From the NCBI GenBank assembly GCA_963682055.1, contig OY821740.1, positions 13,478,814 through 13,542,813 of the forward strand: a stretch of DNA of 64,000 nucleotides, in the 5' to 3' direction. The notes under the pieces were generated by a model that was not told where the DNA came from, ran no database searches, and saw only the letters and a list, made by a program, of their open reading frames with translations. The stretch is from Primula veris. Its lineage: Eukaryota; Streptophyta; Magnoliopsida; Ericales; Primulaceae. Of this stretch, positions 35,401 through 48,200 are shown piece after piece (positions within the stretch are counted from its first letter, which is position 1; each line of letters starts with the position of its first letter). Both the position numbers and the translations under genes were made by a program.

Positions 35401-37662
35401 ATATGAAGTGGTTTAGATGTACATAGCAGTCTTGGAATTTACAGTTTTCTCAAGTGTGGTGCAAACTTATTTCTATTTTTTTTTTATAATTCCCTTTAAG
35501 GTTTTTAATATTTTCTTCCTATCAAATTGTTGAATGGTTGTAGGTTTAACATAAATTAATTGGGATTCTTAATAATTATATATTTGTTGTTTTATGAAGT
35601 TTGATCGCTTTGCAAGAAGTATTGCTCATATTTATTATAAGAAATGCATTGGATTCTTTCTCTACAGTATTTTGCAAACTCGATATCTAGGCTTCTGTTA
35701 CCTGTAGATGGTGCACATGCTGCATCCTGTGAAGAGATGGCCACAGCTATGTCCAGTGCTGAGGGTGCTGCTTACAAGGGGCTTCAACAATGTATTGAAA
35801 CTGTTATGGCTGAGGTCTGATATAGAATTTCTTTCACCTAATAATAAAATAAGACAATTTTCGGAAGCCTACATAATTTGAGTTCCGAATTTTTGCCATA
35901 TAAGGCTGTTGTATGCATCATTATATTGATTTTAATCTGGTCGCATATTTCCAGAGCCATATTTGACTTTCCCTATCTTTTTAATGATTATCTAAATATG
36001 GTCTGCTAAATCTCTTATTAAGGTGGAGCGGTTGCTTTCAGCTGAACAAAAATCTACAGATTATCGGTCTCCTGATGACGGAATTATTCCTGATCATCGC
36101 CCAACCACTGCATGTACAAGGTTAATATAATTTCATGTAATTTGGCTTTTGTTATATAAGCATTGTGAATTTTTCAAAATCGACCATTGAGTATTATCTG
36201 TTTCTCATTTGCGCTTATTTTGTATTGTGTTTACTGCGGTGCAGATACTTTTCTTTTATTGTTTTTCTTTTTACTACTGTCTAATAGAAGATTGTTAGAT
36301 AATGTCTCCTCTTTTGATCAGAGTTGTCGCATACCTTTCCCGTGTGCTTGAGGCTGCATTCACTGCATTAGAAGGCCTTAACAAGCAGGCTTTTTTGACT
36401 GAATTGGTAAAATTCTTTTTTTCCCTTGCAATCCTTCACTTTGAGATGTATTCTGTTCCGTGACATTTTTTTCAAGTGTGAATAATGATTTCTTTGAATA
36501 TGTAAATACAGGGAAATCGATTGCACAAAGGTCTCCTAAATCATTGGCAAAAGTTTACATTTAATCCCAGGTTACAAAAATAACACATTGGTCTGGTGTA
36601 TTAATCTTATGATCGTGCTCGTATTCTTAGTTAATAAGAAAGTTATGCTAATATCTACTTCTGTGTCCCAGTGGAGGACTACGACTGAAGCGTGATATAA
36701 CCGAGTATGGGGATTTTATTCGTAGTTTCAACGCTCCTTCTGTTGATGAGAAATTTGAATTGTTGGGCATGTAAGTTTTTCCAGGAGCAATGTAATCTCA
36801 CTTATTTTGTTTAGCGTTTCGTATCCTGATTAACTGTAACAACTTTTTACAGATTGGCCAATGTCTTCATTGTTGCTCCTGAAAGTTTGGCCACTCTCTT
36901 TGAGGGTACCCCAAGTATCCGCAAAGATGCACAAAGGTAATCATGAAATCATTTTTTTTATTAGACTACACTCTTCGTGTGTGGTCAACTGGTTTTGCAC
37001 TTAGAGATTGCAAAACAAGTACCCTCTTTACTTTCATTGATAAATAAATTAGTGATACAATTGGTGATAGCAAAACAAAACTAAGCGATAACAATTACTG
37101 AAACTAAGCAAATCAAACAAATAAACAAATCGATAAGCAACATGCAGACTGATATAGAGATATCCCAGTAGTGTTAAGGTGGTTAAAGTAAACGAATTGC
37201 GTGAGTCATGCTCATGCCACATCACTTTTTATATGTATTGTTACGTTAATACTTGGAACTTGCTATAGAACTATCTGTACAAACTGAAGACTAATAGTCA
37301 TTGGTATAAAGCATATAAGGTGTGTTCAAGAATTATGGTTCTATATTCCGAGTCCTGACTATAACTCCAGTAGTAATTAAACTGAAGCAGCTGGGAATTC
37401 TGTAGATAGGACTTTTTAATACACTGCGCCTCTTTGTCAACTTAACATCATTAGTACTTTTAACCAAAATTAATCCTAGTTCTGAATTCTGATAGCACCA
37501 CCCTCCTCTTTATCTCTTTTTCTCTCACTATCAGCTATGTGATTACAAATTATATGATCCTTTGACTTGGTTGCAATTCTTAGGTTTATCCAGCTCAGGG
37601 AGGACTACAAGAGTGCCAAATTGGCATCTTTGCTCAGCTCTTTATGGTCAAGCTCTAATTGA
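29417..37662 (+). CDS. SEC10: Exocyst complex subunit SEC10, 838 aa, 24 exons
   Basis: Exons: 29417-29521, 29609-29851, 30316-30390, 30729-30830, 31000-31050, 31137-31242, 31654-31773, 32255-32346, 33111-33279, 33365-33441, 33557-33655, 33747-33837, 34110-34195, 34469-34642, 34753-34806, 34898-35026, 35136-35228, 35668-35814, 36023-36120, 36322-36406, 36512-36570, 36672-36770, 36853-36936, 37584-37662. They total 2517 nt and all phases agree. The product tethers secretory vesicles at the plasma membrane as part of the octameric exocyst. Diagnostic segments are GEFSFDALFGNLVNDLLPS (36-54), DTRISSVGQTAAKIGDHLQ, FNRGTSAMQHYVATRPMF, GGLLLYLRMLAVAYEKTQEL and the C-terminal AQRFIQLREDYKSAKLASL. A short acidic, Ser-rich N-terminus precedes the Sec10 fold. 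Length matches plant SEC10 (about 830). All splice sites are GT-AG. The gene appears intact and functional. Confidence 0.96.
32488..32700. repeat. Stowaway-like end fragment in SEC10 intron 8
   Basis: GTACTCCCTTTGTCCCATA at 32490 is a typical Stowaway left end. No inverse right end was found nearby, so only a fragment remains. Confidence 0.35.
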
Positions 37663-40230
37663 TAGGGGAATGAATGCGGAGATAGATATATAAGATTTTA
37701 ATGATCTGAGAACCAATCACCCAATTACCATCAGTAACTGAGCTTCAATGAAAGGAGAATCTCGATTCTTAAGGCACCAACAAACCTTTGTTTTGCCATC
37801 AAAATGAAGATTACCGGGAAGTACCCTTCCCAAGTTTGCATAGGTTTAATATGCTTGTAATTCATCTTTTGAGATTGTATTTGTGTAGAAATGGGTGACG
37901 AAAACAAGTTTATATAATCTTGCATTGTTACTGTGTGTTTGTTTGTGATGATTGAAATTGAGAGAACTGGGTAGGTTTGTAACATATATAGTTGGGCTGT
38001 TGGGGTAGGTTTTCCCAGACCGGAGTAGAGTACTGTGATGACTTATTGAAAGCTAAATCGTTTTTGATTGATGTTTGTTTAACGGAAATCCTTAAGCTTT
38101 TATAGAGCAATAATTTGATAGAAGGTTATTGCTTGTATGTGTTTGTTCAAGAACAGTGTCGGTGTTTTCAGACCCTTTGCTCAACGGTAGCTAATTCTGG
38201 TATTTGTTACTTCTGTCTATTTTCCACCTCGATAGCTCACGGCAACATTTCATAGAGTGAATTTAAATATCGATGGATGTGGTGGATCAAGAAACAGATA
38301 ACAAGATATGTCCTTATTATGGTGTACATGCATATTGAAGATTTTAGATGTGGTGGTTATTTTCTCCTCTTCAGTACGGGTTGATGAATAATTTCTCATT
38401 CCAAATACTACAATATTTGAGAGCTTTTTCCTGCTATCAATTTACACAATGCAAATTCAATTTGTGATTGATCAATTCATTCACATTGATCAGCTTACTA
38501 CTAGTTACTAGGTATAATTCATAGGAATATATAATTTTGCAACAATATGAAAGTATCTTCAATTATTTTCAAAAAAAAAAAAAAAAAGTATCTTCAATAC
38601 TCCAATAAGAGCAAACGTACAAGTTTCCTTACATTTTTTTCTCATATTTAAGTTAATTAGCATCACTTTTATATTTTTAGGATAGCAGTTTAACTTTATA
38701 AATTTTTCAGCTTCTCTATTAAATTTATTATCATAACTAAATATTACTATATTTTAATAAACTTCTATCAATTTTTTTCAACCCAAATTAATTTAATAGA
38801 ACAACCACATTAAATAACTTACAAGTTTTATTGTATATAAAGTAAAAAGTACACTTTTACAATTTATAAGTAAACGTTTTGCTTTATAAAAATTATCATA
38901 TTTTTTATAAATTTCTCTATCACAACTATACAACTCATCTTTTTGTTATCTTATTAATTTATATATGAAAAGTACAAATAAAGGAAAGAGAATAAGAGAA
39001 AAGTAAGTGAGATAAATTATTATTTTAATTACAAGAGAATATCTTGATCACTTATATTTGAGTGATATTTGAGTTCATGTATATTTAATGTAATGTATAA
39101 GAAAACTGATGCGTATACAATTTTAGAACAGTTTTCTTATAATTAATGTCAATTGGTGATATAAGTGAACTGATGTGACTGCTCTAAGATAATTACGGTG
39201 CACAGTAATTTATTTAAATGTCAAAATCCAAAAAAGCTTTACCAATTCTCTCTACTAGGTGTGAGTTGACGAGTGCAAGGAGATAGAATAATTATAAATT
39301 GTTTTGAGAGTTAATCAGGAATAACACGAATAGTTAATAGATTTATATACACGTATACACATCATTCTGTTAGTTAAAATAATTATGTGTAATATACAAT
39401 TAGATCCCCCTGGCATTCCTTATAAGTGGCTATGGTAGACTAACCAAAGAGGAGTGCTACCAGGCTAGATGTAGACATTACCCCCCACTACTAACCCCAT
39501 TACTAATGGTGGGTTGTATTTGAAAAATCAATATGTGAGTTAAATCGTTATTTTTTGCTAAAAATGTAAAAAAATGCTTTTTAAAAATACGGGGCGTAGC
39601 CCCCACCCCCACCCCACCCCAAAAGCTAGAATAGCGTTTAATTAAGTATTGCGTGCTACTCTAATTTTTAAATATGGTCAATAAACTTTTATAATTTTAT
39701 TTTGTCATTACCAGTATTTTAAAAGGAACGTCTATGCGTAAATTAGACGGCGTTTAGACGGTAGGCGGAGTTTAAAAGGCTAAGATATTAGGCGGTTAGA
39801 CGGTAATCAGGTAGAATTAGGCACTAGGCGACCAATTTCGTAAATCAACACAAAAGAGCAAGAACATGGAGTTGCAATAAGAATTTAACGGGGAAAATAA
39901 ATATAAAAGTAATTTGAGTCTGGGAATTTGGCATCACATTTGTGACCGAATTAAGAGGAAGGTCTCAACCTGGATAGTTTACTATTTAAAAAATTAGAGT
40001 AGAAATATGACTGTTTAGCGACTGATACTCAAAATGTGCGACAAATTTAATATTAGAAAATAACATGACATTTAATTGAACTCCATTGTCACTCTGCTTT
40101 AAAGGTGACGTGGTGGTGCATGCCATTATATCTGCATCGCCATCCTTCAATGATAGCAGAAACCAATTCAATGGCGAATTCAACTCGTGTCTGATTTCAT
40201 TGATTTATGATCACTGTTGATTTATGAAAA
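37663..40230. other. Spacer downstream of SEC10
   Basis: This contains the SEC10 3' UTR, an A-run at about 38571-38586 and a C-rich CCCCACCCCCACCCC stretch near 39600. A related copy of the 11169 inverted-repeat element lies at about 39711-39845. No exon was recognised. Confidence 0.5.
39711..39845. mobile_element. Short inverted-repeat element, copy 2
   Basis: CCAGTATTTTAAAAGGAACG is followed by TAGACGG-rich sequence and GACCAATTTCGT, colinear with 11169-11290. The right end is not clear. Confidence 0.4.
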
Positions 40231-40339
40231 ATATGTAACTAAATTAAACAAATGATAAATTAACAAAACATTCTACTTTTGAAATTAATTAACAAAAACA
40301 TACTCAAAAGTTTATAATTAACAAAAACATACCCAAAAG

Positions 40340-40690
40340 TTCATACCCTAATTTGTATAATTCATATCCTTATTCCAAAAGTTCATACCCTTACTTCAAA
40401 AGTTCATACCATAATTTATATATTTCATACCGTTATTCCAAAAATTCATACCCTTATTTCAAAAGTTCATACCCTAATTTCTATTTTTCATACCCTTCTT
40501 ACAAAAGTTCATACCCTTATTTCAAAAGTTTATATCATAATTTGTATTTTTCATACTTTTATTCTAAAAGTTCATACCATTATTTCAAAAGTTCATATCA
40601 TTATTTCAAAATTTAATACCCTAATTTGTATTTTTCATACCCTTATTCCAAAATTTCAACTTCATACCATTAATTCACGTAATTCATACA
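40340..40690 (+). repeat. Minisatellite of about 21-bp units
   Basis: Imperfect units such as AAAAGTTCATACCCTTATTTC recur about 16 times. An open frame through it (YPYFKSSYPN-like repeats) is a by-product of the unit length and not a gene. Confidence 0.8.
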
Positions 40691-40730
40691 TTTATTTTTC
40701 AACATTATACACTAATTAACAAATCCAACT

Positions 40731-40978
40731 ATTACCCGTCATCCGATCTCGAATTATCACATCACCTTCGTGAGTCTCTCCTTTGACGACCGCATTTCCG
40801 TCGGTATCAATCTCGAGTTTTCGACCTCGTTGTACACATTCATCGTCCATTCCGATTACCCGTCCTCCGATCTCGAATTATCACATCGCCTTCGTGAGCC
40901 TCTTCTTTGACGACCGCATTTCCGTCGGTATCAATCTCGAGTTTTCGACCTCGTTGTACACATTCGTCGTCCATTCCG
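40731..40978 (+). repeat. Tandem duplication, two 124-bp copies
   Basis: Copies at 40731-40854 and 40855-40978 start ATTACCCGTC and end TCCATTCCGAT, with only a few differences (CATCCG/CCTCCG, CACCTT/CGCCTT). Base composition is more gene-like than the surroundings. No homologous protein was recognised. Confidence 0.88.
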
Positions 40979-42353
40979 ATAGATGTGTCCGTTTCAATCT
41001 CCACGGAAAAGAGAGATCGAAGAAGAGAGAGGAGAAGAAAAATATCGAAAAAAATAGATGAACGATGATTAGAGAGATCGGAAAGAAAAAAGAATTATGA
41101 CAGATCCGATAGAGTGAGAATGAGTAGGAGAGAGATTGAAGGGAGAGAGATTGGAGAGAAAGGTGAAAGGAGGAGAGAAAGAAAATAGATTGGATGAATC
41201 AGCTTTTTTGTTTTTATTAATTATTAATTTAATGTATGTTTTTGATAATTTAACTTTTGAATATATATTTTTGTTAATATAATAGAGATATAGTATATTT
41301 ATGTTAATTGTCCCTTAAACAAATTGTTTTACTACTATATATGCATGTTGCACAATATACAACTCCTATGTTTTACTTTGAATAAAAAAATTCGAAAAAT
41401 AAAGACAAATTCCAAGAAGTATATAAAATTTTCAAACTTGAGTTATTTCCTATAAATTTTCAAATTTTAAACTACTGAAATTAAATCTAAGTATAACAAA
41501 AAATTTATAAGGTCGCCATAGTATTTTTAAAAAAAAATGAAAGATATTGAACAAAAATTCTTGAGCGGCCCAAAAGTGTGAGGTCCTTTCACATCTTAGT
41601 TTTTTGTCGGTAAGTGGAGGTGGGGGGGGTGATCAACAGTCAAGGTGACACGTATAATGAGCCCAAATTTGTTGTTGTTTTAGCGCGTGTGGACTTTTTC
41701 CTTTTAGCATATTTGACATATTTTAAAAGTCAACTCTTTGTATAAACCGAAGCACTTTTCACTGTCCAAGGAGAGAGAATAACTTATTGAATTTAATAAA
41801 ATAGTAAAGAGAAACAGAGAATAATAACAAAGGTCTGGTAATTTAATTTTTGTACAAACATCCTTAATGATAAAGGTTTAAACATTTGGTAATTAATGAA
41901 GCTCTAAACTGCGGATTTCCAACAAACAAGTCAGTTTTTATTTAAAAGTGTATACCATTCATTAATGTCACACTACATTTAGTTTAAATACTGTACTACC
42001 TTTTACAATTTCCAATTATTACGGGGTTTCCCCCACATTTATTAGATAAATACCGTATATATTGTTTACTACGTACGGGAGGAAACGACTTCTGAATTCT
42101 GATGAATATATGAGCACCTGCATTTAATTTTATTCTTGTTTGTGTCAAAACTACTTTATTTCATGATGAGAAAATTAATTGAATATATCTACCAAAGAAA
42201 ATTACTATGATGCATTTCGTAATTTAGATACAATATATCTACCAAAGAAACACACTTATTATATAATAATAAGAGGACACAATCGTAATAGTTAATTAAC
42301 ATTTTATCTCCACATATTTTCAAATTTACTCTTATTATTTTCATGACCACTAC

Positions 42354-42721
42354 TGGGGTGGGCACATGACGGATTGGACGGATTTATCTTAATTCTAATT
42401 CAATCCGTAAAATAAATGACATGACGTATTGATAAAATTTAAATCTCAACCCAACCCATTATAATTAAAATTCCAACCCAACTCAACCCGCAAAATAAAT
42501 TGCGAGTTGAGACGGGTTGAGTTTAGATTGATTCTTAAATTTTTATTTTTGTATTTTATTTTTCATAGTTTGCATAATCAATCTAAATTTTAAAATAAAT
42601 CAAATATTTCAAAGAGAAATATAAATTAAAACCAATCAAAATGCGTTTAGAACATTCGAGAACAAGTAATAAAACTAAAATATAACAAGAATGAAAAGTT
42701 TGTATCTTAAAATACATACAA

Positions 42722-42762
<41 letters not shown>

Positions 42763-42942
42763 CGGGTTAAACAGATTGTGGCGTATTAACCCACAGTTTA
42801 TGAATCTCAACCTTAGCCCAACCCGCAAAATATATAACGGATTGGGGCAGAGCGGATTGATTTTTTTTTTTTGCATTCAACCCACCTCAATCCATGCGGG
42901 TTGAGTTATTGGAAGGGTTTGCGGATTTTTGACACACCTCTA
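42354..42942. mobile_element. hAT-like GGGTTGAG-rich element, copy 2, 589 bp
   Basis: It is flanked by an 8-bp target duplication with one mismatch: ACCACTAC (42346-42353) and ACCACTGC (42943-42950). Terminal bases TGGGGTGGGCACA and the inverse of TGTCACACACCTCTA-like sequence form imperfect inverted repeats. The interior is rich in CAACCC/GGGTTG and holds an AT microsatellite. It is non-coding. Confidence 0.7.
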
Positions 42943-43239
42943 ACCACTGCTTATAAATATAAAAAATAATCGTCAATTTTATAATGTCTTAAAAGATTAC
43001 TTTACATTTTAAAAAATTGAACAAACCCAAAATAATGGACTTATAAATTGAAAAAGGGTAGGGAGTATCAATTATTTAGTAACACATGTAGAAACAAATA
43101 ACTTTACACATTCATTTAATTATAACATATGAAATCACATGCAATTTTGACAAAATAACCAGTCTCAAGATTGACGAAACGTTTCTTTTTTAAACTTACA
43201 TGTACATTTTAACAATAAAATTATATGTTTGTTGTAAAT

Positions 43240-43284
43240 CAATTATTAGGTATATAATATAGATAGAAGTAGAGAGAAAACGAG

Positions 43285-43336
<52 letters not shown>

Positions 43337-43355
43337 AATGTGTTACATACAATAA

Positions 43356-43388
<33 letters not shown>

Positions 43389-44815
43389 TTGTTGTATATA
43401 TATATATATTATATGTTTGTTGTAAATCAACTATTAGGTATATAATATATATAGAAGTAGAGAGAAAACGAGTCATATATATATATATATATATGGGAAT
43501 GATCTATACACACATAAAAAAACACACTATGTTTACATTTTAATCCTAACCATCTATTTATGTTTTTTTCAATGGCCAAAATTAACTAAAACAAAAATAT
43601 ATATTATTAATGTGTTACATACAATAAAGATAGATTCGTTTGCTTATTGAGGGGCTATATAAAAGTCATATACAAAATATAATTACGAATCAACAGATAC
43701 AAATACTATAAGAATCCTAACTGGAGTAGGAGTCTTTGAAAACCGAATAATCTGTCCGGTTTCGGTACCAGTTTTGTCAAAAATCGGACCGAACTCAGCC
43801 CTAAGATAGGAGTCTTAACACATCCATAATATCCTACAACACTCGTCCTGCGTGTATGTCTCTATCTTGAGTCCTTCGTCTACATGTAGCGCGCGTGGTA
43901 GAGAAGTCAAGTCGATATCCATTCGAAAATGCCAACACATAAAAACCATAAGTTCGGAAAACCCAACGTGGGACAAAACTGACACTTAGGAGAAAAATGG
44001 TGTTGCCGAATGATAAAGGCTGAATCACGATGAGTGCGTGTAACTGACTATGAAACTTATGTCTCGTCAAAACCTTGCCAAAGAAAATCATGTGGAAGAA
44101 AAATTGGTTGAATGACAAAAAAGTACATGATAGTCAATACAATAGCGAGTGAACTAACCATATAAGAAGTGCATTGTAAAAACCTTGTCAAAGTAAACCA
44201 ACTGAGAAAAACATATGATTGAATGAAAAAGAATGCACAATGGTCAGAAGTATACGACTGGATACTCTCCCTAATTTCGACAATATTTAGTGAGATATCG
44301 GGAGTGTGTCTCGTTAAAAATCTTGTCAAGGAAAACACTGTGAAAAAAAACATTGGTTCAAGGACAAAAACAGTACACGAGTATGCGACCAGATGATTCA
44401 CTCACTTGCACACGACAAGATGCGGGAATTTCGACTAATTGTAATTAGTGAAATAAACAATTTTCTGGATGCTCACTCTCACTCGCACACAACTGAGTGT
44501 AATGGTTTATTATTTCAAAAATAGTACGACCATTCAACTTGATGTTTTATTTCATAACGTTTTGTAAGTCAACTATTAGCTATATAATACGGAGAGAGAA
44601 CTAGAGAGAAAACGAGTCATATATATATATATATTAATGTATCAATGTGTTACATATAATGAATGGCTCAACTTTTTTATACAAGGAGAGGTTGATAATG
44701 CTAAATAAGAGTCATGTACAAATTATAACTAGAAATCAACCGATACAATTACTATAGCAAATACTAATTAGAGTAGAAATGCTAATACATCCATAATATA
44801 CTACAACAATGTTAA
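43240..44815 (-). mobile_element. Relic of a copia element related to copia element 2, minus strand
   Basis: LTR-like blocks at about 43430-43835 and 44570-44812 share GAGAGAAAACGAGTCATATATA, ATTAATGTGTTACATA and CATCCATAATAT-CTACAACA sequence. Read on the minus strand they begin TGTTGTAG, close to copia element 2. Between them (about 43836-44560) are inverse copies of the AAGGTTTT and CCCACTGGG-like modules of copia element 2. Coding domains are deleted. The lower-coordinate LTR is rearranged by AT expansion and by a foreign piece at about 43494-43592. A partial extra LTR copy lies at about 43240-43340. Confidence 0.55.
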
Positions 44816-45124
44816 AATTTTTATTTTTACTTTTCTTACAGTGGAGATTAGTTGTTTTGACTGTCAAAATTGTTGTACAAGAAATCAAATAGAGTATCAA
44901 TTACATAATCTTATGCTATAAAAAACTTCCATAAATAACTAATTTTGCTAAAAATTAGGACTCGAAATATTATTAGGGTAGGATCATATGAATATACAAA
45001 CAGTTGTTAAATACCATAAATAAAAGTAAATAAACATATAAAAAAAAACTATAGTAAATGATACTTAGTAATTTAATACCCAACTTGTTGGTCTCTCCCC
45101 ACATATAATTATTGCTTTCCAACT

Positions 45125-45160
<36 letters not shown>

Positions 45161-45239
45161 AAAGTCAGCGCCTTCCTTTTTATCCCCTCTCTCTCTATAT
45201 ATACATACATAACAACAATATATATAACAAAAATAAATA
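44816..45239. promoter_or_regulatory. Upstream region of the WRKY gene
   Basis: A (TC)n tract lies at about 45129-45159, and TATATATA at 45196-45203 is about 37 bp before the ATG. Such CT tracts are common in plant core promoters and leaders. The TATA-like run is too close to the ATG for a normal leader, so the true start site is unclear. Confidence 0.4.
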
Positions 45240-48200
45240 ATGGGTAACGACGATGACTGGGATCTATACGCCGTCGTACGTAGCTGCCTCTGCTCCTCCG
45301 CCACGTCATCTTCATCCACCACCGTCACAGATCCAGTTATAAAACCAACAACTTCAAAAAACAGAGATAATTATAATATTACTCAACACTCACAAATATT
45401 ACAACCACAATTGTTGTATACTACTAATAGTAATATTAATAATAGCAGCAGCAATTATAACCCTTTAGTGCCGATATCGCCGCTCTCCGTCCTTAGCGGG
45501 TTGCATGACGTCTCACCGCCACTGCAGCTTCCGGTTAAGAGGCAACCCGTCGGGGAAGTCTCAAACGCTGTTGTTATGCCGAGTCCGAGGTCTAAAAGAA
45601 GGTAAAATAATATAATATATTTACCTTTTCTTTTAGTTTTTTTTTTCAAGTATATAGGGATGCAGTTGTAACCCAGAAAGTAAAGTTAAATGGGATTGTT
45701 TTTTTTTTTTTTTTAAAGTATTAGTTTTTTTTTCTTTAATATGGGCTCTATTTTTATTTTATTTTTATCAAAATATAAAGAAAAAAAAATAGTTTTTCAA
45801 TCACTTTTCTCAATTGATGTTATGGAGTATGATTTTCTTTAACTTTGTATGTTTTTTCTAAGATGAGAGCAAATATTTAATCAAAATATTCATCCACTTT
45901 TATTTTGAAAATCAATAAAAATAAAGAGTGGGGTTTTTACCCACCATTATACTATAACAAATTTAATCCTTTTTTTCATTAAATTTTACCAAAGTAGAGG
46001 GCATGTAGCCCTGCAACTAGTTTTTGGATTGTGTTACTTTTTTATTGGGATGGGTGAAGGAAAGGAAACATAAGAAGATATGGTTTCACTTTTACTTTTA
46101 AGAGTGTGAAAGAAATTTACTTTTAAGATAAATGCATTCTTATTTCTTAAGGTCTTGTTTCATTGGAGACTTGCAATTTTGAAGAAAACAAACGAGGTCA
46201 TATTTTTATGTTGATTAAAAAATAATATGTGTGTTACTAGGGAATTTAATTGTTGAGTACAAACAATTAGTTCACTCAAATTTATATATTTTCTGTTTTT
46301 TTTAAGACTAGAAAGGTCATATTTTTATGTTGATTAAAAAAGTGGTCATCAATCAATCAAGCCAGTATTTGAAGATTTTAACTTTCTGCTATCTTCAAGA
46401 ATTGATCTTGTTTAAAATGTATTTGGTAATAACTAAATTAGGAAAAATTAGTGTGGGGTTTAAGGTAAGTTGGTTTTTGTTTATGGTGAGGCAATGGAAA
46501 GAGAAAGATTTGCCTTATTAGACAAATTTACCTTGATTTTTATATGTGAAGGAAATCGAAAGTTGATGCTTTTACCTTATTTTACAAATTTTTCAGTTAC
46601 CATTTCCCTACTTTTTTGTCTTCTTGTTATTTTCCTTTACAAAAGTAATAGTAGGTGGAGGATAAAAAAGTTTTAAATTTTCTCTTTTGTTCTTTTGATC
46701 TTTCGAATCTAACCCCCCCTTCCCATTTCTTTCTTAATATAGTGAAATAAATGGATTTTTTAGGACACCTAGAACTTTTTTGGTTTCAGTTTTAGCTCAT
46801 CTGTTTGTTACTTTTGTCTCATTAACTTCAATGGAGTTGTATATATCCAACCAATTTAAGTTTTTTTCTATACCTAGATAATTCATTAAAAAATATATTT
46901 CCAAATTTGAATTTATCATCATTTCATGATGTGTTCTTATAGAAACAGTCCTTGATTTTGTAACTGAATCAAAATTGCTTAATTCTTTTTGATAAGTTTA
47001 GTTTGTTTCAGAAAAATCCAGAAGAAGATGGTATGTCAAGTAGCAGCAGAGGATTTATCATCTGACACTTGGTCTTGGAGAAAATATGGCCAAAAACCCA
47101 TCAAAGGCTCTCCTTATCCAAGGTGACATTTTAGTTTCAATCTATAAAATTAGAACCTTACCTCTTTTTTTTTTCTTAAAGAACCTTGTTATTGGAAAAT
47201 TATGTAATACTACTATAAGATGTGGCACTTAGGAATTCAGTTTACTAGTTTGGTAACATGTTAGAAGTTGCATCATCTTTTCAAGTTAGAAAACAAAACA
47301 AAACAAAGAGATCAATTCTAAGTTGAACCAATTTAATTGTTTTTATTTCTTAAAAGATGCAACCAAACAAGCTTCCTAATACTTCTAAATTAGGCTTAGG
47401 ACTGGTATTGGTAGTGATTCCCTTAAGACTTGCTCTATGTTACCAAATGCAGTTCATATGCATTATACAAGCAGTAGCATTCTTAATTTCCCTTTTGATT
47501 CCAGCGGAAAAAGTTGTTCTAGATTATAACTAGTGCCTCCGTTCCAAATTAATTGTCTACTACGAAACTACGTGCAATTATGATTGACCGATAACTTGTA
47601 TCAAAATTTCCGAAATGAATTTTTTTAAAAGTTAATCATATAGTTCAAACATTAAATTATATGATTTAGTTTTGAAAATTTTCATTTCGACAATTTTGAT
47701 ACAAGTTATAAACCGGTCAAAATTGCACGTAATTTCATAAATGACAATTAATTGGAACGGAGGGAGTAATTAACAAGAGGTTAAGCTTGGTTTCAAATGT
47801 GTTTTCTTATTAATTCTCTAAAGGTTAAGCTTGCCACATTTTCGTTGCATCCTTCTTCGCTCCGGTTTCCAAATTTAAAAGGCTATTTTTTCGTGCCATT
47901 TGTGCGTTCTAAATTTTCATTTTTAAGCTACTTGTTTATAAATTTCCCCCTTGGAATAAGACTTTCCCCTCACGTGTTCAAAACACTTATGCCAAAACTA
48001 CTCTTCATATAATACCATTCGACTAATTTGATGTTCGAGTATTCTATATAAGTAATTTGAAATATATTTTTCTGTTGTTTGTTCAAAAAACATCAGGGGC
48101 TACTACAAATGTAGCACATCAAAAGGATGTTTGGCTAGGAAACAAGTGGAGCGGAACCGATCCGACCCAGGAATGTTCATAGTAACCTACACCGCCGAAC

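Larger units (their letters stand above)
40245..41325. mobile_element. Composite repeat with inverted ends, minisatellite and tandem duplication
   Basis: The left flank repeats AATTAACAAAAACATAC, and the right flank has the inverse GTATGTTTTTGATAATT and TTTTTGTTAAT. Between them lie a minisatellite (40340-40690), two 124-bp direct copies (40731-40978) and a purine-rich stretch of GAGAGA/GAAGA repeats (about 41000-41190). The arrangement suggests a non-autonomous element that picked up other sequence, but ends and target duplication are not firm. Confidence 0.4.

Noticed and set aside
40353..40616. 87-codon frame encoding YPYFKSSYPN-like repeats
   Set aside because: It is the translation of a 21-bp minisatellite whose unit length is a multiple of three. 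It has no start context and lies in a repeat region.
40340..40690. CRISPR-like array
   Set aside because: Units are continuous and imperfect with no distinct spacers, and the DNA is a plant nuclear genome.
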